Source of the DNA: Phoronis australis
Taxonomy: Eukaryota > Phoronida > Phoronidae
DNA: 48,553 nt
NCBI GenBank assembly: GCA_002633005.1
Contig: NMRA01000152.1
Span: 64,001 to 112,553, forward strand
Direction: 5' to 3'
The notes under the pieces are model-generated. The model had not been told where the DNA came from and made no database searches. It was given only the letters and a program-made list of their open reading frames with translations. Below, in pieces: positions 36,801 through 45,323 of this stretch. A program made the translations under genes and the position numbers. Position 1 is the first letter of the stretch. Each line of letters begins with the position of its first letter.

Positions 36801-39800
36801 ATGGTGCCAGCATAATCTAATAGATACAAGCAAACCTCCGGGAATAGCTTTCATACTATACACAGGTTCTCAGTCACTCCCTTGCATACATTCAATACTG
36901 AGACTGAGCCCACATTAGCAATATACACCTACGAGCAACGTTTGATAGTCTGCTAGTGTTAGCCTAGAGTTGAACCCAAGGTATCCCCAACGAGAGTCCT
37001 AAGCTCAAACTACTAAGCTATAATGCCCCCTCTCGGTACTTAGTGGTCACACTTTTAAATTCACTTAGACATAGTACCTCAGAAAATCTGTTGGTTATTT
37101 TCCCCTTGTTGATATCCCATATGAAAGTGCCATGGCGTGAGGTTGAAGCAGCAATACAGTTGAGGTCAGACGGTGCCCAGGATAGACAATAAATAACCCC
37201 TTCGTTACCTGGGGACGTGTGCAGCTGTAATAGAATAACCGATTAGTTTGAAATCAAACAACTATGAAAAAGCGCATTATAGTTTGAACATTCCATGAAA
37301 TTCAAAAGCGCTCATTGATTATATTCTGCACAAAAGATACATTTAAAAATTATCTATGTTGAACTCAGGTGACCAAAAAGATTATTACAGTATTCAACAC
37401 GAAATTAATTTGTATTGACAAGGTTAAAAGTAATCCACACAAAACAACCATTTTTGACAAAGCAAGCTCAGAAACACCATGTCTGTCAATTCAATCAGAC
37501 TCATAGTACATTTTTCTTACTTCATTCTTATAAGACATATCGTCTTAGTTTCATTGCAGTTTGTAGCTTTCAATCCCAATCCCCTTATAGCCGAGACGGA
37601 AAAACATGTTGAGGAAATTGCCTGAGCAGCCTTTACTGGCCATAGAGCCAAGACAATTTAAAACAATTACAATGGGCAAGATTTAACGTCAGGACCATTC
37701 CAAAGAATCTATAAGTCCCTTAAGGCTTCAATACTTACGGCAGACATTGTGTTGATGTCCCAAATTTTGATAGTGCCGTCAAAACTTGCTGTGGCTAGAT
37801 GGTCGGGATTGTTCGGTTGAAACTTACAGTCAAATATAGTCTCCACATGACCCTGGAATAAAGAACAAGAGCACGTATTGTGAGCTCTAAAAGAACGTGA
37901 ATCGATGTAAATAACTGAATGTAAGAGGCCATCTCCATTATTTGGAAAATTCAAGACTGGTGTGTTTTGCAAAGAAATCTGAACTCAGGATGTAACTGAC
38001 GCTAAAATGAAGTCTCTAATGAATGTAACAGTTGAAGAAAAAGTTCGAACAGTAGCGAGTTTCCAGGAAAATTAAAGACAGCTTTACAACATTTGGAAGC
38101 AACCTGCTGTTGAGACGTTTCAAACAAGATATTAACCAAGTTGGCTTGCAAGTCAAAAAACTTCACAATGGCTCTGTAAATAACTCTACGTATTATAAGA
38201 TGAAACAATTATAAGTTGTGGTATTTGAATTGGCTGTGGTTCAATCGGTGCTTCACATTCAACATACCAGATCGCGCAGAAAGTCCCACCGTCTCTTTCC
38301 GAGGTCATACAGACCCACCCCACCATCACGAAATGTGCAGACTGCGTGGGCAGGAGGTAATGCAAACCTGGGAACATAACGGAACCTTATAAACTTTAAA
38401 ACAAACAGATTTTCAGAAAAAAAAATTACAGGTGTTGTATAAACATAAAGACCTTTCATACTATGGAAAATTATGTTTGCTTCACAAAGTCTGACAGAGA
38501 CTAAAACTGCACAAGTTCTCAAAAAGAGTTCCTTAGTTTTTGTCGACATTTTCAGTCTTATAAGGTCGACAAAACGGGATTGTGATATGACTTCAGTCAT
38601 ATTCGATCTTTGTGGCAAACATGGAGATCAGGTAGAACTGTTTCAACCGTTTCATTCCAAGTCATTCCCAAAAAATCTATTAAGCATACTAACTACTGTT
38701 AAGTCACTCCGACAAGTAAATGCTTTTAGTCCACACCTTCCTATGCTCAGCTTAGAATTAGCCCAGTTTGGTGGTAAAGAGCATTTTGTGAGAGAGGTTA
38801 CCTTGCTAATTGACAACATGATTTAACTGCAAACTATTCCTGAATTTGAAAGCAGCTTCAATCTTTATTCACAGCCACTCTAATTTTATTATTCAAGTGC
38901 CAAAGAGTTTGTTAATCATTTTCAGCAGCTACCTTGCACTGTTTGTCGAAGGTTCCAGATTGGGTAGACTTTGACCTTTGACCTTGCCAGAGGTCAAAGA
39001 TGTGTTGAACACATGAAGGGCATGAAAGCCCATTTTCTTGAGCTTGATGCTTTCAATAGGAGTTGACTTGGACACGTTCCACAGCCTCATGACACCCGAG
39101 TTGGCGTCTAGAAATTAAATAAAAATGACATGAATTTCAAATGTCAGACAATATAAAATTGTTCTCCTTCACATAATTCAGAAAAAGAAAACTACGTGAC
39201 CACCTCAGCTGACAAAGAACTAACCATAACATTCCCTAATGTGAACATGTCCAGAGGCAGCTTGTCTGAGACTGCAGGCATTTCTCTTAACTAAGACTTT
39301 AACAAAAACGTGACAACTGGCTCTTAATTCACACATGGTGGCCACAGTTGATGTCTTCATTCTTGACTGATTTTCTCAGATGTGAATTTCTCACTCCAAT
39401 ACATAACATCAAAGAACCCTTAGAATCCTTGACAAGCATTTTTCAATTAGACAATTACCAAGTTCTGAAATAATGCAAATGACAAGAATTTCAGATGCCC
39501 GAACAATCAGATCTCAAGTCAGATGACTCCACGTAGGACACTAGCCAAATACATGCTTGCGTTTATCAGAGCACATTTTTACGGGGTCCGTGTAATTATT
39601 AGCTAGAACCAATGCTAGCACAGTGGTCCTACATAATAGACAGTCCTCATGCTTAGACTTCAGATTATAATCCTTTATTAACGAGATGTTATATTAAATC
39701 CTAATAATCTACAACTGCCAGAGCCAACGTAAACAACCGTCATGGCTCTCACACTCATGGCTAACACTCGCTGTTTGTACTTCATTAATCGAAGTGTAAA

Positions 39801-42800
39801 GTTTAACAATCAATAGCTGTGCGAAAAGTGAAAACTTAACTAGCATGCACGAAGCACCTCAGTAAGCTTTGAAAATCAAGAATGTGGATGAAAGCACAGA
39901 TAAATCAATTTACTGCAGCATCTCAAGAAACCACACCGAGCCAATATGCTTGGCATCACTCTAAACCAGACAATTAAATCGTGTATTCATCCAATTCAAG
40001 AAACTCTACTGAAAACAATACCGTGGTTATTCGGATGTGTAAAAGCATTTTAGGATAATATTCAACCAAGGTGAACATTCTGTATTCTTCTGAACATATG
40101 ATACACTTTGCCTTCTAGTTCATCATGATGGCTTGCAAGGTGGGGACTAAAAAAATGCAGGTGGCCTGATGCCTTTTGCGGTACATCAGGCGTGTTTAGG
40201 CCGAAAGGCCAGGGAGACTAGCAGAACATAGACATAAACCAAGTGCTTGCGTTTAAATGGGAAGATATTAACAAGCAGAACATAGACATGAACCAAGTGC
40301 TTGCGTTTAAATGGGAAGATATTAACTAGTAGAACATAAATGATTCTAGTGCCTGCGTTCAAATGGAGAGATATTAATTAGTGGAACATAAACATGATCC
40401 TAATGCCCCAAATAATCTAAGAACCTGTGCTATGTTCAAATGGGAAGATATTAACTAATAGAACATAATATGATCCAGACGGCTGCTTACAAATGGGAAG
40501 ATATGAACAAGGCAAGACCAAGGCAAGGTGATTTTTTTTCAGAGAACAACAAGCACGCCAACGCTGCTTGTCACAAGTTAACAGTAACTAACAAACTGCA
40601 GCAACTAGCAACAAGTGAGGGGAGAGTTGTCGCAGAACTAACGGTAAAGGGCTGCGCCTCCATAGGGTCAAAAACTGGACTTATATCAATAATAATCATG
40701 ATTGTCAAAGGGCAACCATATCAACACCTAGATTACTCAAATAACCATATACTCATTTCTACCATAAACATAACTCAGTTAAAAAACAGAACCGATATCA
40801 AAATGCTGCCAATTTCAGTACCAAATTTATCATGAAAGCTCTTCCATACGTCAATGCTAAAATCGCAAAAAATGATATATATTGAGGGGGGACCATAGGT
40901 ACCACTCCCTAAAGTGGAAAACTCCAAACAAACACAATCCAATTGCTAATATTAATCCTAATGCACTTTAAACATTTACATTTTCCACAAACAATGCCTA
41001 CTAAATTGCAAACACACAAACAGTAGGGATCACCTAATGTGTTATCACAACTTCAAGGGTGCTGATTATGTCACGTGACCTCCATGAAAGCAATGATTGG
41101 CTCACCTCCTGTTAGGAACATGCCAGGAGCTGAGTGAATCCAGGAAACTGACTGCGTACGAGCCGCGGCGCTGGGCAGATTGAACGTCATTATCGTGGCC
41201 AGGGTCTCGGTATCAACCAATCGGACGCCGTAGTGATGGTTGGCTATCAGTAAGTATTCGGAAGAAAGCGGATCCCACTCCAGGCCCGTGACAGGATCGT
41301 CATCGTCATCATCTTCATCAGGAGCAAGGACATGTTTCTGGTTTTTCTTTTTATCTATTACAAATATCAAAGACAATTACACAACTATGGATAACGATAA
41401 TCCTAAGCCTCACTTCTCATCCCATCTCAATTGCCTACTAGTACTAGACTTAAGAGCATCGTCCCAAAATACAATGTCGCCACTGAAGTTCTGAGTTGAA
41501 TCCAACAGACACTTGCCTAGCAACATCACTTGTTGCTTACTGTTGCTATGCTGACAGTGATTTTCCTTAAAACCACTGACCATGTTCTGGTTTTAAAGTA
41601 TTACAAGGGTTTTACATAGATAAGCCCACCCAATGAAATGCCCATGGGCGTTTATTCAGAAAAATTGTGCTAAATAAATTTGGTGTTACAACTTCTGGTG
41701 TCAAGTGTCCAGATTGTGGGGAAAGTTCAGTTTTGAGGAGCACTTATCATTTGTAAAAACGAACAAAGTGTTGGCGAATTATGTATTTATTAACTTAAAA
41801 TTAAAGAACACTAACTATTATTTGATGCACAAAAATCGCTGGTATTTTCATATCAGCTGAGGCTATGACTTTCCGTTTACACGACTCCCTTTCCGAATAA
41901 TCGCCCGGGCATTTATTTGGTGATACTGAAATGCGTAAAATTTTTCATTTTCCGAATACATGCCATGGGCTTATCTACGGATAGCCTCGGTAACTTTGTT
42001 CATAGGTGTACCGGATTTGATCTTCCAAAGTGATGTCATTGTGTTGTTATCCTTTGTTCAAAATTGAAATTAACTACTGTAGCCTGAAATTCGCTCATAC
42101 TGCTTTGGGAATCGAAGCTACTCTACTGTGACAAGTAACTTAATGGACTTGGGTCTAGAATCTAATATTTGTACACGAAATGAACTCGAAATTATTTTTG
42201 GCAATTTCTCTGCTACTTTTGTGCGAACTCGAAAATAAGTGGTTATTAGACTATCCTCGAATACATAATAGTTTACGCATATGAGTTTCTAGTCCAAGTT
42301 TGCACTTAATGACCCTTATATTCGTGATACAAACTCGAGTAAAAACATGAAATTTCCAGTTCAAACTCTAATTTAGCCTTAATGTTGGGTTTATCAACTG
42401 CAAACTAGGACTAAAAAATTATCCATAAAAGTCATTATGTGTTCGAGCATAGAATAATAGACACTTATCTTGAGTTCGCAAAAGTAGAGTACAAAATGCC
42501 AAACATAATTTTGAGTTTTATTTCGAGTAAAAAGATTAGAACCTGGGCCCTGGTCCACACAGTTCTACTCAGGACTAGAAATCATTTCTAATTTGAATAA
42601 GGAACAAGAGGAGATCAAAGCTGACAAGGCATCAATTCATTTCCCCTTCGATATTAGTCATATTCATTTCTCTGACGACAACCATTACAGCATGTTTTCC
42701 TCAATCGCACAGTGAGTTAACATGCTGTGACTTTCACAAGCTCAACAAGAAACAGTGGATGTACAGTGTATCGTTCTCAGCTCAAACCATGTGACATTTC

Positions 42801-43305
42801 AAAAAAAATCTAAGAACCTGGGTTTGACTAAATCAGAAAATAAATACACGAGGTCAGTCAATGTTACAAGAAGAATAACCAACACTAAATACAAACCTAA
42901 AAAGAAAAGGGATATTGTTCCATCCGTATGGCCAAAGACTAGCTTCCCCTTCTTTGTGTGATGCCAACGAAACTGGCAAACGGTCCGAGAGAAATTCTGC
43001 GCCTCTTTGTGGACGTTCACCTCCGTCGTTTTAATGTTCCACATGAAAAGTGGTCCTCGTTCACACACAAATGCTATAGTGTCCCTGTCAAGGTCACACC
43101 AACCTATACAGCTTGGCACTGCTTTGATGTTGTCAAGTTTGAACACCGCTCGCTGCTCCACGACATTCCAGACGATGATGATGAGATCGGCACCACAGCT
43201 GGCCAACAGGTCAACATTGTTCGTGTGCCAAGAGATGGCAGTGATGGTCTTCTTGTGCTCGGACATAATAGAATGCAGTTTAAACTCGTTGTATGTTCTG
43301 TCCAG
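18719..43305 (-). CDS. WDR17: WDR17 orthologue, 25 coding exons, 5' end missing
   Basis: Twenty-five consecutive GT-AG exons, listed separately, join in phase to 3,672 nt: 1,223 residues and a TGA at 18,719-18,721. Human WDR17 is about 1,320 residues, so roughly 40-80 N-terminal residues are missing. Numbering from the first visible residue, 1-627 are WD40 repeats forming probably two propellers. Clear blades include HVETIFDCKF...TIKIWD and GHTAKVFQVKWSP...TIRIWD. Residues 628-1,223 are alpha-helical repeats (for example ELELAVGVGTVL, LLAISAYVGALLAIRR) and end with the family block LPSHSDVH...FLEDGQSAIS...AKVNPFSP. The layout resembles propeller-solenoid coat or IFT proteins; WDR17's biochemical role is poorly known. 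No frameshift or premature stop was found. It is convergent with PM20D1. Confidence 0.93.
19456..19627 (-). CDS. WDR17: WDR17 penultimate exon
   Basis: Acceptor CCTTCAG, donor CAG|GTGTGT. It contains GPDFVTGSNLPSHSDVHHSY and TRQRIQ, the conserved segment before the last exon. It joins directly in phase to the exon at 20,127-20,228. Confidence 0.93.
20127..20228 (-). CDS. WDR17: WDR17 exon (DVPLTTELCNSELDAWRQ)
   Basis: Acceptor TTGATAG, donor AAAAG|GTTGGC. The SELDAWRQ motif fits WDR17. A stronger-looking internal donor (ACA|GTGAGT) gives no phase-compatible partner, so I kept the longer exon. Confidence 0.82.
20540..20641 (-). CDS. WDR17: WDR17 exon (solenoid helix LLAISAYVGALLAIRR)
   Basis: Acceptor TTCTAG, donor GCCTG|GTGAGA. 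The YxGALLAIRRxY...IVPAL pattern is characteristic of WDR17. Confidence 0.93.
21060..21205 (-). mobile_element. Fragment of the foldback family found at 42.1-42.6 kb
   Basis: The reverse complement of about 21,160-21,200 (GTTTCTAGTCTAAGTTTGTA onward) matches the left arm at about 42,284-42,323 over some 40 bp with few differences, including ATGACCC-TTCG. Further partial matches (AGTTTGAGTCTAATTTG) lie nearby. Confidence 0.6.
21349..21451 (-). CDS. WDR17: WDR17 exon (SSSWTLDNVLDILQLLGSIR)
   Basis: Acceptor TTTTAG, donor CCAG|GTACGA, phases 1 in and 2 out. The W-T-L-D plus leucine-rich helix fits the solenoid region. Confidence 0.9.
22241..22382 (-). CDS. WDR17: WDR17 exon (LPNLDECLKKAEEL)
   Basis: Acceptor CAACAG, donor AAAG|GTTTGT. 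It holds CGLPNLDECLKKAEEL and YEAVKYYLISVMPVKGLSLG, a helix pair of TPR-like character. Confidence 0.93.
23291..23402 (-). CDS. WDR17: WDR17 exon (DLAVDLLKTIEDNNKPLVRV)
   Basis: Acceptor GTGCAG, donor CGG|GTGAGC. The first G completes Trp with the previous exon (AKW|DLAVDLL). Confidence 0.92.
24819..24955 (-). CDS. WDR17: WDR17 exon (IRGNELELAVGVGTVL)
   Basis: Acceptor TTTCAG, donor AAATG|GTGAGG. IRGNELELAV is one of the most conserved WDR17 segments. Confidence 0.95.
25447..25546 (-). CDS. WDR17: WDR17 exon (LADWYFRNGSAITAACCHLA)
   Basis: Acceptor ATGGCAG, donor GAG|GTAGGG. Phase 2 joins with the upstream AA to code K-LLHDTSCRLADWYF. The ACCHLA motif supports it. Confidence 0.92.
25949..26173 (-). 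CDS. WDR17: WDR17 exon (EEAVPYCVAAGDAVQLVDLL)
   Basis: Acceptor CTGCAG, donor GACAA|GTGAGC. It codes a helical repeat, then a polar, probably disordered stretch (NTEQAHNGQVNGVKTSKDVD) that is less conserved. Confidence 0.92.
27239..27303 (-). CDS. WDR17: WDR17 exon (EKALSVAPGASMDYWQSLVE)
   Basis: Acceptor TTTTTAG, donor GAAAG|GTAATT. A short exon with the WEKALSVAPG motif. Confidence 0.93.
28244..28393 (-). CDS. WDR17: WDR17 exon (EAANIHIRLGNVKNYCEILV)
   Basis: Acceptor TTTCAG, donor CAG|GTGTGT, 50 codons. It contains SEARELEIVM and the helix EAANIHIRLG. Confidence 0.93.
28931..29050 (-). CDS. WDR17: WDR17 exon (MDDSLLSQGYKKGIMHVKHL)
   Basis: Acceptor TTTTCAG, donor AAAGGG|GTAAGG, 40 codons. 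It has NLWELVSVVNG and the GIMHVKHL motif at the propeller-solenoid junction. Confidence 0.92.
29475..29577. repeat. About 100-bp inverted repeat (foldback)
   Basis: Arms 29,478-29,511 and 29,542-29,575 are near-complementary. Both contain GCGTTGCTAT and GTTGATAAG when read 5'-3' on their own strands, with a spacer of roughly 30 bp. A further TTGATAAGG follows at 29,583. Confidence 0.75.
29744..29883 (-). CDS. WDR17: WDR17 exon (after the last WD repeat)
   Basis: Acceptor TTTTCAG, donor AGG|GTAAGG. It codes GHLPLLAGRVSKEVKLCLDN, a linker after the propellers. Confidence 0.9.
32236..32385 (-). CDS. WDR17: WDR17 exon (WD repeat, SCSRDSTLRIWSL)
   Basis: Acceptor TGGCAG, donor CCAG|GTAAAT. It has a complete WD blade ending in RIWSL, followed by LEMNIIAKRPLSDI. 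Confidence 0.94.
33785..34156 (-). CDS. Unassigned 123-residue open frame inside a WDR17 intron
   Basis: ATG to TAA with a TAA directly before the ATG. The region is richer in G/C than its surroundings. The protein is basic (MWRYRQLEKRKLLYMF at the start, NSKKTLSEIKFNRNR at the end) with no motif I recognise. An overlapping minus frame contains ILIAGPPGIAW, which looks like a broken P-loop. It could be a processed fragment, a transposon remnant or chance. Confidence 0.2.
   Translation of the reverse strand: MWRYRQLEKRKLLYMFRRNENPNCRATWDSVVHQYIHEISLTSSAILQLKMRGACSRQNNPWQKWIKEMVSAFANNKSQGLRAVNFDRGTLRRAWPNRGGPSETMKHKNSKKTLSEIKFNRNR
34535..34737 (-). CDS. WDR17: WDR17 exon (two WD blades)
   Basis: Acceptor CTTACAG, donor TTTATG|GTGAGT. 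It contains STIRIWDYTQD and SGSWDYSIRMWDTRDGA, textbook WD40 strands. Confidence 0.95.
35131..35295 (-). CDS. WDR17: WDR17 exon (SGHTAKVFQVKWSP blade)
   Basis: Acceptor TGTGCAG, donor GATGG|GTAAGG. It holds DMIATGCDDKLVRVFYL and SGHTAKVFQVKWSPL. Confidence 0.95.
35755..35841 (-). CDS. WDR17: WDR17 exon (HPAAVFGCDWSPNN)
   Basis: Acceptor TTTCAG, donor AACAA|GTATGT. Codes IIRHVDGELLHRYKHPAAVF and GCDWSPNN. Confidence 0.94.
36525..36607 (-). CDS. WDR17: WDR17 exon (SVYSVAWCHKDSRRLATCGA)
   Basis: Acceptor TTGCAG, donor TATTG|GTATGT. One WD strand set, with a CHKDSRRLATC motif. Confidence 0.94.
36830..37030 (-). mobile_element. tRNA-derived SINE (head recognised)
   Basis: Minus strand from 37,030: GGGGGCA, an A-box-like TAGCTTAGTAGT (37,020-37,009), and a B-box-like GGGTTCAACTC (36,977-36,967). 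The spacing is that of a tRNA, but the 3' side does not pair with the acceptor stem, so it is not a working tRNA. The end near 36,830 is a guess. Confidence 0.5.
37078..37224 (-). CDS. WDR17: WDR17 exon (SPGNEGVIYCLSWAPSDLNC)
   Basis: Acceptor TTACAG, donor GAG|GTACTA, 49 codons ending TFIWDINKGKITNRFSE. Confidence 0.95.
37739..37852 (-). CDS. WDR17: WDR17 exon (HVETIFDCKF, TIKIWDINTM)
   Basis: Acceptor TTCCAG, donor GCC|GTAAGT, 38 codons forming one canonical WD40 repeat. Confidence 0.96.
38268..38367 (-). CDS. WDR17: WDR17 exon (DGGVGLYDLGKRRWDFLRDL)
   Basis: Acceptor TCCCAG, donor CTG|GTATGT. It begins FALPPAHAVCTF and carries the DGGVGLYD motif typical of WDR17. Confidence 0.95.
38933..39107 (-). 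CDS. WDR17: WDR17 exon (VMRLWNVSKSTPIESIKLKK)
   Basis: Acceptor TTCTAG, donor GCAAG|GTAGCT. One WD strand, then a variable loop (SLTSGKVKGQSLPNLEPS). Confidence 0.92.
40149..40213 (-). mobile_element. Short element ending in the LINE-type 3' hairpin
   Basis: It shares about 45 bp with 2,350-2,390, including the stem 40,164-40,171 / 40,184-40,191 with loop core TTTTGCGGTA. It adds a small GGCC-GAAA-GGCC hairpin at 40,198-40,210. The minus-strand 3' end runs into TTTTTTT. This looks like a SINE tail or the end of a severely truncated LINE. Confidence 0.6.
40219..40510. repeat. 54-bp minisatellite
   Basis: Units starting near 40,221, 40,275, 40,329, 40,381 and 40,458 share AGAACATA and AAATGGGAAGATATTAAC. 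The period is 54, 54, 52, then 77 bp, decaying to the right. Confidence 0.85.
41106..41354 (-). CDS. WDR17: WDR17 exon (acidic loop, then WD blade)
   Basis: Acceptor GTAATAG, donor GGAG|GTGAGC. It reads KNQKHVLAP, an acidic run EDDDDDD, TGLEWDPLSSEYLL, then FNLPSAAARTQSVSW. Confidence 0.93.
42145..42555. mobile_element. About 410-bp foldback element with long arms
   Basis: Left arm about 42,145-42,315 is the inverted complement of right arm about 42,378-42,555, with long matches (for example GCTACTTTTGTGCGAACTCG against the complement of 42,470-42,490). Only about 60 bp separates them. There is no coding capacity. A related fragment is at 21,060-21,205. Confidence 0.75.
42897..43305 (-). CDS. 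WDR17: WDR17 first exon visible here
   Basis: Acceptor TGTTTCAG, donor TTTTTAG|GTTTGT, 409 bp. It starts LDRTYNEFKLHSIMSEHKKT and continues with ISWHTNNVDLLASCGAD and VWNVVEQ. The start is a splice acceptor, not an initiator: the family has about 40-75 residues before this point. Confidence 0.93.
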
Positions 43306-44265
43306 CTGAAACACACGGGACAACAGTTTACTGAATATGGAGATTGATTCATCTATTATGGAGAATGGTTGACTGGATCTGGAACTACCAATGAAACAAG
43401 GAAACAGACAAAAATATCTTTTACAATACAGGTTAAATACCGTTCCTCAGTCATGACATTTAATTTTGACCGGTACTAACTGACAGGGTGGCAAAATTGT
43501 AATTATTATCGAATGGCTTAGCCACCATACTAACGACTTTCCTGTTAATTACCCTTCATTCTCAGTCATGAGGGGTGACGACTGGTGGCGAACACAGCTT
43601 AGACCCAGCCGTGATGATGGAGAATTCTGGGTCATTGTGTCTGAAAACTTTTGGCTTATACAGTACTATCAGTTGTTACACGTGTGTGTAGTTTAGTTAC
43701 AAATACAAACTGAATATTAAGCAGTATTTCTGAAAGAGCACTGAAATTGCGCATAAAGTTTCAGTTAATTTTCAACTGATACAGACAACTGCAGTTCTAA
43801 AATTTTAATGTCTCATTCCTTCAAGCTTTTATTATTTCCATAAGAATAAAGTTACCGGTTAAACTAAAACATTAAAATACTACAACTAAACATCTGTGTA
43901 GATAAGGTGATTGCAAAGTTGAGTATGGGTGTTTAAAACACAAATTGAATGATAATCACAAAGGAACAGAACTACAACCCACCCTCTATATATAATTAGG
44001 TGGGCCTACAATTCAACATGGCTATTTAAAGAGTGACGGACATTAAACCAAACAAAAACGATACTTCTTTCCGACTCATTTTCCTGACATCTTTTTGTCA
44101 GCAGGAATGTGTTTTAGCTCCATTAGGGATGGGGTATGAACAGAGATGACGCGTGTAACATCAGACTGCAATCACATGTGAACAAACATTTTTGAAAATA
44201 GTTGTTCAGCTGTGGTTTAATCAAATTACTGCACAAAAGCATTTATTATATGGGCAATTCCATTT
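43306..44265. other. Region upstream of the first visible WDR17 exon
   Basis: No WDR17 start exon is recognisable on the minus strand. A short motif GGTGGCTAAGCCATT (minus, 43,512-43,526) is shared with 22,914-22,928. Otherwise nothing is seen. Confidence 0.5.
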
Positions 44266-44652
44266 GTGACGGACGTACTATCAGAGAACATTGTGATCAA
44301 TTGTGAAAAAAATGTTCACCCTAGGAAAATAATTATTACATCAATTGATAGGTCTCACTGATAGCTTTCAAAGCATGTATCAACTTTTCCCCTATCTTTA
44401 AATCTGACTGAGAAAATTGTCTTTAAAGGGGTGCGACGGACGTACGCAGAGAATTTGAATTTTTTTTTTAATTTTTAATGTTAATTTTCTGTAAGTTGCA
44501 TTAAGATACAATTTTATATTTTACATGATGATTTAGTGGAATGTTTGCAAAGTACAACACACTAATTTTTTGATGATATCTGCTAAGAAATTTTTGTCAG
44601 ACAGCTCCATATAAGTTGAGTTAGTGTGAGGGACGCACATGATGGACGTATG
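44266..44652. repeat. GACGGACGTAC motif cluster, left block
   Basis: Motif copies: GTGACGGACGTAC (44,266-44,278), GCGACGGACGTAC (44,433-44,445), GTGAGGGACGCAC (44,626-44,638) and ATGATGGACGTATG (44,639-44,652). All read in the same direction. The right block is at 47,037-47,236. Confidence 0.7.
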
Positions 44653-44729
44653 CTCTGAATTTCTAGTATTAAATTGTTTGTTGTGACTAAGTATCAATTC
44701 AGAATGATTCAAACTTTTACAGCATTTAA

Positions 44730-45319
44730 CCCTTATCCTGCTGTGCCTCTATTCAGACTACTTTCCCTGTGTGCTGAGCTAAGTAGGTCACCTCTACTAC
44801 TGTACACTAAGCTGTTGTGGAGGTCACCCAGACTAATGACCTAACAATTTTAAATTGGAAATTTGAAAGGGAAATATTAAACTAACAGAAAAGAAGTCAA
44901 TACAAAACTTGTGCAGAATTTAATGGAGATTTTCACCATGTGTAAGTCTTTATCATAGCCTTGGTGAAAGTAAACTGATCCACTGTCATCCTCTCCTGTA
45001 TGGCTCCAGCCATCTAATGAAACTATGTGTCTACACTTACATAAACCTGCCAATATCTCCCAAACTAGTAATCACAGCCATATGGTTTAAATTGGAGAAC
45101 AGTAGAGGAAGTTGTGAAGTATGGAATGCTCATGGTCACATATCTAAACAACATTCCAGGGCTCTTACAATTTCTGAATGAAAATCACAAGTATCCTGGG
45201 GTGAGTGCACTCTCCTAGCGCAGCCCAGCTGTAACTTATTATAGTCGATTGAGTACACCCAACGCATTTTAATAGGATAATTGGCATGTCGGCTGACCTC
45301 GCCTAGCGCAGGATAAGGG
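44730..45319. mobile_element. 590-bp piggyBac-like MITE
   Basis: TTAA stands at both edges (44,726-44,729 and 45,320-45,323). The terminal inverted repeats begin CCCTTATCCTGC on the left and the exact complement GCAGGATAAGGG on the right. TTAA targets with CCC ends are the hallmark of piggyBac elements. CCTAGCGCAG is repeated subterminally (45,216 and 45,303). No transposase frame is present, so it is non-autonomous. Confidence 0.8.
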
Positions 45320-45323
45320 TTAA

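Larger units (their letters stand above)
18839..42896 (-). other. WDR17 introns: what they hold
   Basis: Introns over 300 bp where I see nothing else: 18,839-19,455; 20,229-20,539; 23,403-24,818; 24,956-25,446; 25,547-25,948; 26,174-27,238; 28,394-28,930; 29,884-32,235; 34,738-35,130; 35,296-35,754; 35,842-36,524; 37,225-37,738; 37,853-38,267; 38,368-38,932. Introns with features: 19,628-20,126 (decoy acceptor), 20,642-21,348 (foldback fragment), 21,452-22,240 (short duplication), 22,383-23,290 (26-bp tandem pair near 22,590-22,640; repeat end near 22,912), 27,304-28,243 (TAGG microsatellite near 27,682 and one undetermined base), 29,051-29,743 (foldback), 32,386-34,534 (123-codon open frame), 36,608-37,077 (tRNA-like SINE), 39,108-41,105 (SINE tail and minisatellite), 41,355-42,896 (large foldback). 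Confidence 0.7.

Noticed and set aside
37003-37030. Functional tRNA gene
   Set aside because: The acceptor stem has no 3' partner and no cloverleaf closes; it is better read as a SINE head.
38971-38995. DR1 nuclear-receptor site (TTTGACCTTTGACC)
   Set aside because: It lies in WDR17 coding sequence and is explained by the codons; no regulatory context is visible.
40470-40835. 121-codon plus-strand open frame
   Set aside because: It starts in the decayed 54-bp array and has no recognisable motif; this length is expected by chance in a window of this size.
43104-43352. Alternative frames over the first visible WDR17 exon
   Set aside because: They are shadows of a well-supported WD40 coding frame.
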